Source: Pseudomonadota bacterium (GTDB taxonomy: Bacteria > Pseudomonadota > Alphaproteobacteria > Sphingomonadales > Sphingomonadaceae). Taken from it: a stretch of DNA of 64,000 bases. The stretch is from positions 372,001 to 436,000 of the forward strand of contig JBCBSU010000002.1 in NCBI GenBank assembly GCA_039818985.1. The letters run 5' to 3'. Positions 46,640-56,332 of the stretch are shown here, piece by piece; the stretch's first letter is position 1; every line of letters starts with the position of its first letter. The notes under the pieces are model-generated. The model made no database searches. It was not told the DNA's origin and saw nothing but the letters and a program-made list of their open reading frames with translations. Position numbers and translations under genes: made by a program.

Positions 46640-46666
46640 TGCGTAAGCGGTTGCGCAAACTACGCA
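46640..46666. promoter_or_regulatory. Nested dyad between DUF2306 genes and LytTR gene
   Basis: TGCGTA at 46640 and TACGCA at 46661 are inverted, and between them lies the palindrome TTGCGCAA (46651-46658). Similar ACGCAAATACGGCAAAAATACGC repeats follow. It lies in the divergent promoter region and may be the binding site of the LytTR protein, though it does not match the direct-repeat LytTR consensus. Confidence 0.4.
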
Positions 46667-46792
46667 AATACGGCAAAAATACGCACTCGCCCATTCACGA
46701 AGCGTCAATGGGTAACCCGTTCATCGCCCTTGCGCCCGATTCCGGAAGACCGGGTTGCAAGAGCAGGATCAGCAAAGAAGGGCCGATACGGC

Positions 46793-47614
46793 ATGCGCCA
46801 ATTTGCCGCCGAAATCTTTTTCGCCGCCGCGATCGGGTTTCTGCTCGGACTGCTCGGCCCATTTGGCACCTTCGAGATGCCGGCCGCCTATCGCCTGCCC
46901 TATTGGGTAGTGTTCGCGATTATCGGCTATTTGCTGTTTCGCCCGGTGACACTGGCGGCGACATGGCTGGCGGAAGGCTCTGCGGTGCCGTTGGCGCTGT
47001 GCCGTTTGCTGGCGGTTGCACTGGCGTCGCTACCAATGAGCTGGATCGTCGCCTTTGCGATGAACGGAATGGCGATTCCCACCAATGTTGACGGATCGCG
47101 ATACCTGATTCTCTATCTTCAGGTTGCCGGCATTGGCGCCGCCATCTATGCCGTCATGACGTTTCTGCGCCTCGGCAGCGGCAGGGATTCTCGTCTCCAG
47201 GACGGAAGGATGCAGCGCGAACTGCTGGTCGATCCACCACTCACCCCTGCGGTGCCAGATGATCCACAGGCCGCAGAGCCAGCGCTGATGAAGCGTCTGC
47301 CGCCTGGTTTTGCCGGTCCGGTGATGGCGCTGAATGTCGAGGACCATTATGTCCGGGTCCATGGGGCAGAGCGCAGCGAAATGCTGCTGATGCGGCTGGG
47401 CGATGCGATGGACGAAATGGAACCGCTTGCCGGCATGCAGGTGCATCGCAGCTGGTGGGTCGCCGATCATGCCGTGACCGGGGCCATGCGACTGGGCCGC
47501 AATATCGGCCTGACCCTGGCCAATGGCCTCCATGTTCCGGTCTCACGCGCCCATGTTCCCGGTGCCCGGGCACGCGGCTGGCTGGAAAATATCCAGCCGC
47601 AAACCGAGTCATAA
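46793..47614 (+). CDS. Membrane-bound LytTR-domain transcriptional regulator
   Basis: The 273-residue protein has four predicted membrane segments in the first 130 residues (AAIGFLLGLLGPF, YWVVFAIIGYLLF, LCRLLAVALASLPMSWIVAF, YLILYLQVAGIGAAIYAVMTF), a linker, and a C-terminal LytTR DNA-binding domain (VMALNVEDHYVRVHGAERSEMLLMRLGDAMDEM, MQVHRSWWVA, RLGRNIGLTLANGLHVPVSR). There is no receiver domain, so the membrane part is the probable sensor. The ATG at 46793 is the first that keeps the conserved membrane part intact. It diverges from two DUF2306 genes. Confidence 0.88.
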   Translation: MRQFAAEIFFAAAIGFLLGLLGPFGTFEMPAAYRLPYWVVFAIIGYLLFRPVTLAATWLAEGSAVPLALCRLLAVALASLPMSWIVAFAMNGMAIPTNVDGSRYLILYLQVAGIGAAIYAVMTFLRLGSGRDSRLQDGRMQRELLVDPPLTPAVPDDPQAAEPALMKRLPPGFAGPVMALNVEDHYVRVHGAERSEMLLMRLGDAMDEMEPLAGMQVHRSWWVADHAVTGAMRLGRNIGLTLANGLHVPVSRAHVPGARARGWLENIQPQTES

Positions 47615-47743
47615 GCAGTCGTCACAGTCCATTTTCCCACTGTCATAAAAGTTTCGTCTTTCGAATCAGGCGCGCAATGCTAAAGACGGTGCATCTGCTT
47701 TGGCGATCAGATTTGGGGCACATATTTCGGGGAGCGATCAGCC

Positions 47744-48679
47744 ATGAAAATCATGTCGGGAAACAGCAATCTGCCGCTGGCGCGGGCGATTGCCGGCTAT
47801 TTGGAGATGCCGCTGACCGATGCCAGCGTGCGGCGCTTTGCCGATGAGGAAATTTTCGTCGAAATCCATGAAAATGTGCGCGGCGAGGACGTGTTTCTAA
47901 TCCAGTCGACTTGCTATCCCGCCAATGACAATCTGATGGAATTGCTGATCTGCATCGACGCGCTGAAACGCGCCTCGGCACGACGGATTACTGCCGTCAT
48001 CCCCTATTTCGGCTATGCCCGGCAGGACCGGAAGCCTGGCCCGCGCACGCCGATCTCGGCCAAGCTGGTGGCCAATCTGATCACCGTTGCCGGTGCCGAT
48101 CGGGTGCTCTCGGTCGACCTGCATGCCGGGCAGATTCAGGGCTTTTTCGATATACCGACCGACAATCTCTATGGCGCGCCGGTAATGGCCGCCGATATCC
48201 AGGCGCGCTTCGGCGCGCATGAGCTGATGGTGGTGTCGCCCGATGTCGGCGGTGTGGTCCGCGCCAGGGCACTCGCCAAACGGCTCAACAACGCGCCACT
48301 GGCCATTGTCGACAAGCGCCGCGAAAAGCCCGGCGAGTCCGAAGTGATGAACATCATCGGCAATGTTGAAGGGCGTTTCTGCATATTGATCGACGATATT
48401 GTCGATTCGGGTGGCACATTGTGCAACGCCGCCGATGCGCTCAAAGAAGCCGGCGCCGTCGATGTCGCCGCCTATGTCACCCATGGTGTGCTCTCGGGCG
48501 CGGCGGTCGAGCGCGTCGACAAGAGCACGCTGAAGGAATTGGTGATCACCGATTCGATCGAAGCCACCGAAGCGGTGCAGGCTTCCGACCATATCCGCCC
48601 GCTGCCTATCGCGCCGCTGCTCGGCGAGGCCATGCGCCGCATCGCCGAGGAAAGCTCGGTTTCAAGCCTGTTTGACTGA
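47744..48679 (+). CDS. prs: Ribose-phosphate pyrophosphokinase
   Basis: Prs makes PRPP from ribose 5-phosphate and ATP, needed for nucleotides, histidine, tryptophan and NAD. The 311-residue protein has [46 protein letters not shown] with the ATP-binding flexible loop, [23 protein letters not shown], and the PRPP loop [22 protein letters not shown] stands before the ATG. Confidence 0.97.
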   Translation: MKIMSGNSNLPLARAIAGYLEMPLTDASVRRFADEEIFVEIHENVRGEDVFLIQSTCYPANDNLMELLICIDALKRASARRITAVIPYFGYARQDRKPGPRTPISAKLVANLITVAGADRVLSVDLHAGQIQGFFDIPTDNLYGAPVMAADIQARFGAHELMVVSPDVGGVVRARALAKRLNNAPLAIVDKRREKPGESEVMNIIGNVEGRFCILIDDIVDSGGTLCNAADALKEAGAVDVAAYVTHGVLSGAAVERVDKSTLKELVITDSIEATEAVQASDHIRPLPIAPLLGEAMRRIAEESSVSSLFD

Positions 48680-48706
48680 GCCACAGCGCGATCGGGAAGA
48701 GACCTC

Positions 48707-49114
48707 ATGCCCAGCTGGCAAAGTCTGTTGCGCTATCGCCTGGCCATCGCCATCGGTGCGATCATTATCTGTCTCGGCGCCTGGGGCACCGAATGGGGTG
48801 GGCTGGTATATGTCTGCCCCTATTGCCGCGCACAAAGAACGGTGATCGGGCTGCTCGGCCTCATTCTCCTCGTCAATCCGCAACACTGGTTTACCCGCTG
48901 GACCGCCTCTGTGCTGGCGGTGTTCGGACTCGTCGTCGCCGGGATGCAGCATTTCAACGGCTGGGCAAAGATCATGGGCGGCGAGTTCAGCTGGGGCGAA
49001 TATTGGTATGCCAATGCCTGGATGCTGTCGGGCTTTGCCCTGTTCATCATCACCGGCCTGATTCTCTATCTCTGGGCATGGCGTCCTGCTACGATTGAGA
49101 CTGAGGACATTTAA
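48707..49114 (+). CDS. DsbB-like small membrane protein with a single CPYC pair
   Basis: The 135-residue protein has four membrane segments. The motif VYVCPYCRAQRTVIGLLGLILL resembles the DsbB quinone-proximal motif C-x-x-C...R, and MQHFNGW follows. The second cysteine pair of true DsbB, in the second periplasmic loop, is missing: EFSWGEYWYANAW has none. It could be a DsbI-like or redox-sensing relative rather than a full disulfide oxidase, or unrelated. It lies between prs and hisN on the same strand. Confidence 0.55.
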   Translation: MPSWQSLLRYRLAIAIGAIIICLGAWGTEWGGLVYVCPYCRAQRTVIGLLGLILLVNPQHWFTRWTASVLAVFGLVVAGMQHFNGWAKIMGGEFSWGEYWYANAWMLSGFALFIITGLILYLWAWRPATIETEDI

Positions 49115-49131
49115 ACCCAAAAAGGCGCGCA

Positions 49132-49908
49132 ATGACTCCTGAAGACATCATCCTTGCCCAACGCCTGGCCGATGCCGCCGCGGCGGCAATCCGGCCCTAT
49201 TATCGCGCTGCTTTCGAGACCGAGCGCAAGCGCGACAGCTCACCCGTGACCGAGGCGGACAAGGCGGCCGAAACCGCGATGCGCCAGATATTGGAGGCCG
49301 AGCGCCCCGATGATGCGATTATCGGCGAAGAATTTGGCCGCAAGAAAGGCACGTCACGCCGCTGCTGGGTGCTCGACCCGATCGATGGCACCACCAGCTT
49401 TATCGCCGGACGACCGATATTCGGCACGCTGATCGCTTTGACCGTCAACGATTTTCCGGTGATCGGTATCATCGATCAGCCGATTTCGGGTGAACGCTGG
49501 CTCGGCGTCTCGGGCCGCGAAACGCTGTTCAATGGCAAGCCGGTCACTACCCGCCCCTGCCCGAAGCTCGACGAAGCCATTCTCGCCACCACCAGTCCGC
49601 ATCTGTTCAGCAACCAGGACGCGGACTATTTTGCCGCACTGGCCAAACAGACCGAGACACAGCGGCTGATCTGGGGCGGCGATTGCTATAATTACGGTCT
49701 GCTCGCCAGCGGCCATCTCGACATTGTCTGCGAAAGCGGCCTGAAGTTGCATGACTATGCGGCGCTGGTACCGGTCGTCGAAGGCGCCGGCGGCATGATG
49801 TGCGACTGGTATGGCGACCCGCTCCACGCCAATAGCGACGGTCGGGTGATGGCGATTGGCGATCCGGCACGGCTGGAGGATGTGCTCGGGGCGATGGCAA
49901 CCGGCTAG
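49132..49908 (+). CDS. hisN: Histidinol-phosphatase, inositol monophosphatase family
   Basis: HisN removes phosphate from histidinol phosphate in histidine synthesis. The 258-residue protein is of the inositol monophosphatase type: PVTEADKAAETAM, IIGEEFG, WVLDPIDGTTSFIAGRPIFGTLIAL with metal-binding Asp, and WGGDCYNYGLLASGHLDIVCESGLKLHDYAALVPVVEGAGG. The RPIFGTLIAL variant with SFIAGRP is typical of HisN rather than SuhB. It follows the DsbB-like gene by 17 bases and is convergent with the VOC gene. Confidence 0.9.
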   Translation: MTPEDIILAQRLADAAAAAIRPYYRAAFETERKRDSSPVTEADKAAETAMRQILEAERPDDAIIGEEFGRKKGTSRRCWVLDPIDGTTSFIAGRPIFGTLIALTVNDFPVIGIIDQPISGERWLGVSGRETLFNGKPVTTRPCPKLDEAILATTSPHLFSNQDADYFAALAKQTETQRLIWGGDCYNYGLLASGHLDIVCESGLKLHDYAALVPVVEGAGGMMCDWYGDPLHANSDGRVMAIGDPARLEDVLGAMATG

Positions 49909-49909
49909 T

Positions 49910-50347
49910 CTATTCCTTCACCGGCCCGCCGATCGACCAGATGAAGCCGAACGGGTCGGTGAGCTGGCCGTAGCGCGCACCCCAAAACTGGTTATCGATC
50001 GGGAAGCGCACTTCCGCGCCGGCGTCGAGCGCCCGTTGCCAGGCGGCATCGGCATCGGGCACCTGCAAATGCAGCGTTGCGCCTGAAGGCGCGGCCATGG
50101 TCTCGCCGCCCATAAATTCGGGAAATTCGTCATTGAGCATCAACCCGCCGCCGAGGATTTTCAGATGCGCGTACATCAGCCTTTTGCCGCCCTGCTCATG
50201 GTCGCGATAGAGCGGCTCGGCACCAAACGCTTGCTGGTAAAAGGCAATGGCCTTTTCGGCCATGCTCTCGTCCTTGCTGCCGCCGCGAATGGTGATATGC
50301 GGCGTCACGCCGCTCAGCTGGTCATTGGGTGGTGTGGTGTCACTCAT
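49910..50347 (-). CDS. VOC-family (PhnB/glyoxalase-like) protein
   Basis: The 145-residue protein has the beta-alpha-beta-beta-beta fold of the vicinal oxygen chelate superfamily, PhnB type: VTPHITIRGG, KAIAFYQQAFGAEPLYR, MYAHLKILGGGLMLNDEFPE, TLHLQVPDADAAWQRALDAGAEVRFP, and GQLTDPFGFIWSIGGPVKE. PhnB-like members are often of unknown activity. The ATG at 50347 has GGGGAC before it; a longer frame upstream is ignored. Its stop is one base from the hisN stop. Confidence 0.85.
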   Translation of the reverse strand: MSDTTPPNDQLSGVTPHITIRGGSKDESMAEKAIAFYQQAFGAEPLYRDHEQGGKRLMYAHLKILGGGLMLNDEFPEFMGGETMAAPSGATLHLQVPDADAAWQRALDAGAEVRFPIDNQFWGARYGQLTDPFGFIWSIGGPVKE

Positions 50348-50566
50348 GATTCGTCCCCTTCTCCATGGCGCAAGATTATCAGAGCAGAAGCGGCATGACG
50401 ATGGGCATGGTACCAGGCTTTGCCGCTTGCATTTTCCGTTACACGGCGCTAATGGCCGCGCTTCGCATGAAAATGTGAGAATCAGGACGGGCTGGCCGGT
50501 TAGGGCTGCCATGTCTGTCCGTAATGGAGACTTTGTTTCGCTCACAGGCGAAACATGCGGTTCCGG

Positions 50567-50626
50567 CCCGCTCCCCCACCCGACCACCCAATGGTATAAT
50601 CTGGCGTGGTCGGGTGGGGGAGCGGG
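50567..50626. repeat. Perfect 21-bp inverted repeat before rpmI
   Basis: The arm at 50567-50587 (beginning CCCGCTCCCCCACCC) and the arm at 50606-50626 (ending GGGGGAGCGGG) are exact reverse complements with an 18-base loop containing TATAAT. Four further bases on each side pair with one G-T mismatch. It begins 90 bases before the rpmI start and could act as a ribosomal-protein leader structure, a mobile repeat or a terminator for either side. Confidence 0.7.
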
Positions 50627-50656
50627 CTGGTGCCGAAGCAACAGAAAGGAACCAAA

Positions 50657-50860
50657 ATGCCCAAGCTGAAGACCAAGAGCGGGGTCAAGAAACGCTTCAA
50701 GATCACCGCTACCGGCAAGGTGAAGCATGGTGTCGCAGGCAAGCGCCACCGGCTGATCAGCCATAATTCCAAATATATCCGCCAGAATCGCGGCACCAAG
50801 GTCGCCGCCGATGCCGATGCGAAAACCATCAAGAAATGGGCGCCTTACGGGCTGAAATAA
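50657..50860 (+). CDS. rpmI: 50S ribosomal protein L35
   Basis: The 67-residue basic protein has the L35 pattern [44 protein letters not shown] and ends KKWAPYGLK. The ATG at 50657 lies inside a longer frame; AGAAAGGA stands before it. rpmI is followed by rplT, the usual pair. infC, usually just upstream, is not in the window. Confidence 0.97.
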   Translation: MPKLKTKSGVKKRFKITATGKVKHGVAGKRHRLISHNSKYIRQNRGTKVAADADAKTIKKWAPYGLK

Positions 50861-50903
50861 GCCGCGCACCCATTATTCAGCGACATTCTGAAAGGATATT
50901 ATC

Positions 50904-51266
50904 ATGGCACGAGTTAAACGCGGTGTGACCACCCGCGCCAAGCACAAGCGGGTATTGGAACAAGCCAAAGGCTATTATGGTCGCCGCAAGAACACCATCC
51001 GCGTCGCGCGGCAGGCGGTCGAAAAGGCCGGCCAGTACGCCTATCGCGACCGCAAGGTCAAAAAGCGCAATTTCCGCAGCCTGTGGATCCAGCGCATCAA
51101 CGCCGCTGTCCGCGCCGAAGGCTTGACCTATGGCCAGTTCATGCACGGACTGAAGCTGGCCGAGGTCGATCTCGACCGCAAGATTCTCGCCGATCTGGCG
51201 ATGAACGAAAATGATGTGTTCAAAACCATCGTCAAACAGGCCCAGGACGCGCTGGCAAAGGCATAA
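50904..51266 (+). CDS. rplT: 50S ribosomal protein L20
   Basis: The 120-residue basic protein begins [39 protein letters not shown] in family style and has [27 protein letters not shown] helices near the C-terminus. L20 binds 23S rRNA and in some bacteria represses its own operon through a leader RNA, here possibly the 50567-50626 hairpin. A hairpin after the stop may end transcription. Confidence 0.97.
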   Translation: MARVKRGVTTRAKHKRVLEQAKGYYGRRKNTIRVARQAVEKAGQYAYRDRKVKKRNFRSLWIQRINAAVRAEGLTYGQFMHGLKLAEVDLDRKILADLAMNENDVFKTIVKQAQDALAKA

Positions 51267-51287
51267 ACCTTTAGCCGAACCGTTTCA

Positions 51288-51318
51288 AAACGCCGCTGCC
51301 CTTGGGGTGGCGGCGTTT
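51288..51318 (+). terminator. Hairpin terminator after rplT
   Basis: AAACGCCGC pairs with GCGGCGTTT across a 13-base loop, 22 bases after the rplT stop, followed by T-rich bases TGTGC. It is the likely end of the rpmI-rplT transcript. Confidence 0.7.
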
Positions 51319-51731
51319 GTGCGTCCGCTACATGTAAAACGCCGGACCGGCCCGAAAGCCGATCCGGCGCGGATGCCGCCCTCCCCGGGGGTAAGGCGGC
51401 ATCTGGTCACTCCGCAGCAGTCAAAAGGGTCGCTGAAAATTGCCCGCTGCGGGGGACGTGACGATTTGTAATGCCGGTTTACCCTAACCCTAAGGCCCGG
51501 TTTGTGACCCACAGCACTTATCGCAAATCTTCCACCGACGCCCGGACGACCGTGCCGTAATCATCCTGTGCCCCCTCCCTGTGCACATTGGCGGTTGTCT
51601 CTGTCTTTCAGTTCCCCTTGCGAATGGTCGTAACTTGCCCAAAAACCGCGCTATTCTTCTTGTAAGTTTCCGACAATTCATTCACTTTCGCAACGATCTG
51701 CAGACAGCACACCGCTTGGTGATCAGGGGCA
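51319..51731. other. Intergenic region before the AraC gene
   Basis: These 413 bases hold a second hairpin at 51372-51403 but no convincing gene. The 3' part is less GC-rich and should hold the promoter of the AraC-family gene. No riboswitch or ncRNA was recognised. Confidence 0.6.
51372..51403. terminator. Second hairpin downstream of rplT
   Basis: GATGCCGCC at 51372-51380 pairs with GGCGGCATC at 51395-51403 across a 14-base loop. It follows the first hairpin by 53 bases and may be a backup terminator; no T run follows. Confidence 0.5.
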
Positions 51732-52652
51732 ATGACGGACGGCACGCTCGATATATCCGATGTCGAATTGCGCTTCTTCGCGCCTTCGCCGCTGCTCGCC
51801 CCCTATATTTCCACGCTCTACCGTCTCGATATCCTGCGTGGCGACAAACCGGCGCTGGCGGATCACCTCCACCCCGAATGGGCCAATTTGCGCCTTGTCC
51901 GGGGTGAGCCGGTCAGCGGCTCCATCGGCGAGATGGAGCTGACCGAACAGCCACGCGCTTTCCTCATTGGCCCGACCAGCCAGGCCACCTATTTCACCCA
52001 GCGCAATGCCAGCATTTTCGGCATCGGCCTGTTGCCACTGGGCTGGCACATATTCACCAGCGGCGCAGCGGCCGATATCTATGCCGACCAATCAGTTAAC
52101 GCCGAGGCCGAACCTGCCCTGGAAGAGCTGATACAGGTAAGCCAGGCCATCGACATGGATCACCAGGGTGATGCCAATATCGAGGCCGCTGCGATCAATG
52201 CCGCGCTCGAGGCCATCATTGCCGACCGGCCTGCGCCCGACCCGCGTATCGCCAACGCCCATGCAGCACTGGTCGATGACCGTCTCGACAGCGTCACCGC
52301 GATGGCTGAACGGCTGGCGATGACCGAACGCTCGCTCGAACGTTTCAGCCGGCGGATATTCGGCTTCCCGCCCAAATTGCTGTTACGCCGCCAGCGCTTC
52401 CTGCGCTCACTGGCGCAATTCATGATCGATCCCTCGCTGCGCTGGATCAACACGCTCGACTGGCAGTATCACGACCAGGCCCATTTCAGCCGTGATTTTC
52501 TGCGCTTCATGGGGATGCGCCCGGGCGAATATGCGGCAAGACCACATCCGATCATGATGGCGGCGGCCAAGGCGCGCATGGCCGCCGCCGGTGCAGCCAT
52601 GCAGGCCCTGCACCAACCAGTGACATCAGAGAGTGACATCGAAGACAGCTGA
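51732..52652 (+). CDS. AraC-family transcriptional regulator
   Basis: The 306-residue protein has an N-terminal ligand-binding-type domain (PLLAPYISTLYRLDI, ERP-like GPTSQATYF, FGIGLLPLGWHIF) and a C-terminal double HTH: SVTAMAERLAMTERSLERFSRRIFGFPPKLLLRRQRFLR and YHDQAHFSRDFLRFMGMRPGEY, the AraC family signature. The signal and targets are unknown. It separates rplT from pheS-pheT, which are usually adjacent, and is probably a separate unit. Confidence 0.9.
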   Translation: MTDGTLDISDVELRFFAPSPLLAPYISTLYRLDILRGDKPALADHLHPEWANLRLVRGEPVSGSIGEMELTEQPRAFLIGPTSQATYFTQRNASIFGIGLLPLGWHIFTSGAAADIYADQSVNAEAEPALEELIQVSQAIDMDHQGDANIEAAAINAALEAIIADRPAPDPRIANAHAALVDDRLDSVTAMAERLAMTERSLERFSRRIFGFPPKLLLRRQRFLRSLAQFMIDPSLRWINTLDWQYHDQAHFSRDFLRFMGMRPGEYAARPHPIMMAAAKARMAAAGAAMQALHQPVTSESDIEDS

Positions 52653-52784
52653 GGCAATGCCACGACACCGCTTTTTTTATCGTCATGCCATCGCCCGTGC
52701 TTGCTTTCGCCCGCCAGCCTTGCTTTAGCGACTCGCTGTACATGCTCCGGGCAATCACCACCCGGCAACAACGGTAAATGACTC

Positions 52785-53897
52785 ATGAGCGACATAGAAA
52801 CCATCCGCGATGGCTATCTGGCCCAAATCGCCGAGGCCGACCTTGAGGCACTGGAACAGCTGCGCGTCGCAGCCTTGGGCAAGCAGGGCGAAATCAGCCT
52901 GTTGCTGAAGACCCTCGGCAAAATGACGCCCGAACAGCGCCAGACCGAAGGCCCGCGCATCAATGGCGCGCGTGCGGCGGTTGCGGATGCCATCGCCACA
53001 CGCAAACAGGCGCTGGAGGATGCGGCGCTGGATGCAAAGCTGGCGGCGGAATCGCTTGATCTGACGCTTCCTGTAACAGACTCCCCCAAAGGCAGCGTTC
53101 ACCCTGTGTCACAGGTGATGGATGAACTGGCGGAGATTTTCGCAGACCTCGGCTTTGCCGTCGCTACCGGCCCGGAGATTGAGGATGATTGGCGCAATTT
53201 CACTGCGCTGAATATCCCCGAAACGCATCCGGCACGGGCAATGCATGATACTTTCTATTTCCCGGATACCGATGGCGAAGAACGGGCGATGCTGCTGCGC
53301 ACCCATACCTCCCCGGTGCAGATCCGCACCATGGTGGATGTTGCCGAACGCAGCCAGGGCAAGGGTGAGCCGATCCGCATCATCGCACCGGGCCGCACCT
53401 ATCGCTCCGACAGCGACGCCACCCACACGCCGATGTTCCATCAGGTCGAGGGACTGGTGATCGACCGCGATATCCATATGGGGCATCTCAAATGGACGCT
53501 GGAAACGTTTGTGCGCGCCTTTTTCGAGCGCGATGACATTACCCTGCGCCTGCGCCCCAGCTTCTTCCCGTTCACCGAACCTTCGGCCGAGATCGATATG
53601 GGCTTCACCGTTGAAAAAGGTCGCCGGATTATTGGCGGCGATCCCTATGGCCCCGATGGTGGCTGGATGGAGCTGGGCGGTAGCGGCATGGTGCACCCCA
53701 ATGTCATCGCCAATTGCGGCCTTGATCCCGATGAGTGGCAGGGCTTTGCCTTTGGCTGTGGCATAGACCGGTTGGCGATGCTGAAATATGGTATGGATGA
53801 TCTGCGTGCCTTTTTCGACGGCGATCTGCGCTGGCTCGGCCATTATGGCTTTGGCGCGCTCGACACGCCGACATTATCCGGGGGAGTGGGCGCATGA
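52785..53897 (+). CDS. pheS: Phenylalanine-tRNA ligase alpha subunit
   Basis: PheS and PheT form the tetramer that charges tRNA-Phe. The 370-residue alpha subunit has the coiled-coil N-terminus, [72 protein letters not shown] (motif 1 region), [34 protein letters not shown] (motif 2), and a catalytic motif 3 in [14 protein letters not shown]. The stop overlaps pheT by 4 bases. Confidence 0.98.
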   Translation: MSDIETIRDGYLAQIAEADLEALEQLRVAALGKQGEISLLLKTLGKMTPEQRQTEGPRINGARAAVADAIATRKQALEDAALDAKLAAESLDLTLPVTDSPKGSVHPVSQVMDELAEIFADLGFAVATGPEIEDDWRNFTALNIPETHPARAMHDTFYFPDTDGEERAMLLRTHTSPVQIRTMVDVAERSQGKGEPIRIIAPGRTYRSDSDATHTPMFHQVEGLVIDRDIHMGHLKWTLETFVRAFFERDDITLRLRPSFFPFTEPSAEIDMGFTVEKGRRIIGGDPYGPDGGWMELGGSGMVHPNVIANCGLDPDEWQGFAFGCGIDRLAMLKYGMDDLRAFFDGDLRWLGHYGFGALDTPTLSGGVGA

Positions 53898-56332
53898 AGT
53901 TCACGCTAAGCTGGCTCAAAGAGCATCTCGACACCGAAGCGAGCCTTGAGGAGATCACCGAAAAGCTGACCGCCATCGGGCTGGAGCTGGAGGGGGTGGA
54001 GAACCCCGCCGATGCGCTGCGTCCATTCCGTGTCGCCAAGGTGCTGGAAGCCGGGCCCCATCCCAATGCCGACAAGCTGCAACTGCTCAAGGTCGATGAC
54101 GGCAGCGATGATGCGCCCTGGCAGGTGGTCTGTGGCGCGCCCAATGCGCGCACCGGCATGGTCGGCGTATTCGGCCCGCCGGGGACCTATATTCCGGGCA
54201 GTGACTTCACCCTCAAGCCCGCCAAGATCCGCGATGTTGAAAGCTTCGGCATGATGTGCTCGGCGCGCGAGCTAGAGCTGGGCGAGGACCATGACGGCAT
54301 TATCGAACTCGATGCTGATGCGGAAAGCGCTGTCGGCCAGAGCTATGCCGATTATGCCGGGCTCGACGATCCGGTGATTGATGTGTCGGTAACGCCAAAC
54401 AAGCAGGATTGCATGGGCGTGCGTGGCATTGCGCGCGATCTGGCAGCATCGGGTATTGGCACATTGAAGCCGCTGAACATCGATGCTGTAGAGCGCTTGG
54501 GCGCTGGCCCCGATATCAGGATCAGCGATAGCGAAGGCTGCCCGGCTTTTTATGCTTGCACCGTTTCGGGCGTGGCCAATGGCACGGCCCCGGACTGGAT
54601 GCAGCAGCGGCTGCGCGCCATTGGCCAGAACCCGATTTCGGCGCTGGTCGATATCACCAACTATGTGATGTTCGATCTCGGTCGCCCGCTGCACGTCTAT
54701 GACATGGCAAAGCTCAACGGCCCTCTCGAAGCGCGCAAGGCCAGGTCGGGCGAAAGCCTGACCGCGCTCAACGGCAAGGAGTACTCGCTCGACGAGACCA
54801 TGACGGTGATCGCCGATGACAATGGCGCGCATGATATTGGCGGGATTATGGGCGGCGAAGCCACCGGCGCGGCGGACGACACAACAGATGTGCTGATCGA
54901 ATGTGCCTATTTTACGCCTGAGCATATCGCCATCACCGGGCAGAAGCTGATGCTGACCTCGGACGCGCGCCAGCGTTTCGAGCGCGGCGTCGATCCGGCT
55001 TTTCTCGATGATGGTATCGAAGTTGCGACGGCGTATGTCGTGTCATTGTGCGGCGGCAGCGCCAGCGACATTACCCGCACAGGCACACCACCAACCGAGC
55101 AGCACACCGTCGCTTATGATCCATCGCACTGCTTGCGTCTCGGCGGAGTCGATGTCGCGCTGGACGCGCAAGTGGCGATATTGGAGCGACTGGGCTTCGC
55201 AGTGGACAGCGTCGCAACGCCCTGGACCATTACCGTGCCGACATGGCGGCGCGATGTGCATGGATCGGCCGATATTGTCGAGGAAGTCATTCGCATCACG
55301 GGGCTGGATGCCGTGCCTTCAACGCCGCTGCCGCGTGCACCGGGTGTTGCCAAACCCACTGCTTCGCCAGCGCAGCTAATGGAGCGCAAAGTCCGTCGCG
55401 CTGCGGCTGCGCGCGGTCTTAACGAGGCGGTCAACTGGTCGTTTATCTCGGAGAAAGAAGACGCAGCCTTGCGCGGACAGGGCAATCAGGGTGGCGACAA
55501 CATCATCCCCTGGGTGCTCGCCAATCCGATCTCTGAAGACCTGAAAGTCATGCGCACCTCGATGCTGCCCGGCCTGCTGTCAGCGGCCAAGCGCAATATG
55601 GACCGCGGCGCGACGTCAATCCGTCTGTTCGAAGTTGGGCGGCGCTACTTTCGTAGCGGCACCAATGCGAGCGACGAGCGTGCCACCATCGGGCTGGTGC
55701 TGGCAGGCGAAGCCAGCCCACGCCAATGGCAGACGGGCAAGCCTTTGGCGTTTGATCCCTATGCCATAAAGGCCGAAGTTCTGGCGCTGCTCGAAGCGGC
55801 AGGCGCACCGGTTGGCAATCTGATGGATTTCGTCCCCGATGATGCGGGGCCGGGTGGGCATTACCATCCCGGCCAGTCGGCGACATTGCGCCTCGGCCCG
55901 AAAAAGCTGCTCGCCTCCTATGGCACGCTGCACCCCAAAACCACCAAGGCATTCGGCCTCAAAGGCGCGGTGATGGCGGCAGAGATCTTCCTCGACGCCA
56001 TTCCCGCCAGACGCAGCAGTGACCATATGCGATCCACCTACGCGCCCCCGGCGCTGCAGGATGTGACGCGCGACTTTGCCTTCATCGTCGATGCAGCATT
56101 GCCTGCCGATGATCTGGTGCGCTCGGTCAAGGGCGCAGACAAAAAGGCAATTGTCGGCGCACGGATCTTCGATCTGTTCACCGGCGCAGAGCTGGGCGAC
56201 GGCAAGAAATCGCTCGCGCTCGAAGTCACGCTGCGCCCCGGCGTGGCAAGCTTCACCGATGACGAGCTGAAGGCGATTTCCGACAAGATCGTTGCCAATG
56301 CGGCCAAGCTGGGTGCGGAATTGCGCCGCTAG
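53894..56332 (+). CDS. pheT: Phenylalanine-tRNA ligase beta subunit
   Basis: PheT supplies editing and tRNA binding. The 812-residue subunit begins [21 protein letters not shown], has the EMAP-like tRNA-binding domain ([15 protein letters not shown]), the B3/4 editing region, the B5 domain, [13 protein letters not shown], and an FDX-ACB C-terminus ([52 protein letters not shown]). The stop lies in CTAG shared with the convergent amine oxidase gene. Confidence 0.98.
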   Translation: MKFTLSWLKEHLDTEASLEEITEKLTAIGLELEGVENPADALRPFRVAKVLEAGPHPNADKLQLLKVDDGSDDAPWQVVCGAPNARTGMVGVFGPPGTYIPGSDFTLKPAKIRDVESFGMMCSARELELGEDHDGIIELDADAESAVGQSYADYAGLDDPVIDVSVTPNKQDCMGVRGIARDLAASGIGTLKPLNIDAVERLGAGPDIRISDSEGCPAFYACTVSGVANGTAPDWMQQRLRAIGQNPISALVDITNYVMFDLGRPLHVYDMAKLNGPLEARKARSGESLTALNGKEYSLDETMTVIADDNGAHDIGGIMGGEATGAADDTTDVLIECAYFTPEHIAITGQKLMLTSDARQRFERGVDPAFLDDGIEVATAYVVSLCGGSASDITRTGTPPTEQHTVAYDPSHCLRLGGVDVALDAQVAILERLGFAVDSVATPWTITVPTWRRDVHGSADIVEEVIRITGLDAVPSTPLPRAPGVAKPTASPAQLMERKVRRAAAARGLNEAVNWSFISEKEDAALRGQGNQGGDNIIPWVLANPISEDLKVMRTSMLPGLLSAAKRNMDRGATSIRLFEVGRRYFRSGTNASDERATIGLVLAGEASPRQWQTGKPLAFDPYAIKAEVLALLEAAGAPVGNLMDFVPDDAGPGGHYHPGQSATLRLGPKKLLASYGTLHPKTTKAFGLKGAVMAAEIFLDAIPARRSSDHMRSTYAPPALQDVTRDFAFIVDAALPADDLVRSVKGADKKAIVGARIFDLFTGAELGDGKKSLALEVTLRPGVASFTDDELKAISDKIVANAAKLGAELRR

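Noticed and set aside
46598-46792. A longer start for the LytTR protein at 46598
   Set aside because: The added 65 residues are unrelated to the family and would cover the divergent promoter region.
50595-50600. TATAAT as a promoter -10 box for rpmI
   Set aside because: It lies in a hairpin loop and no -35-like sequence is found 16-18 bases upstream.
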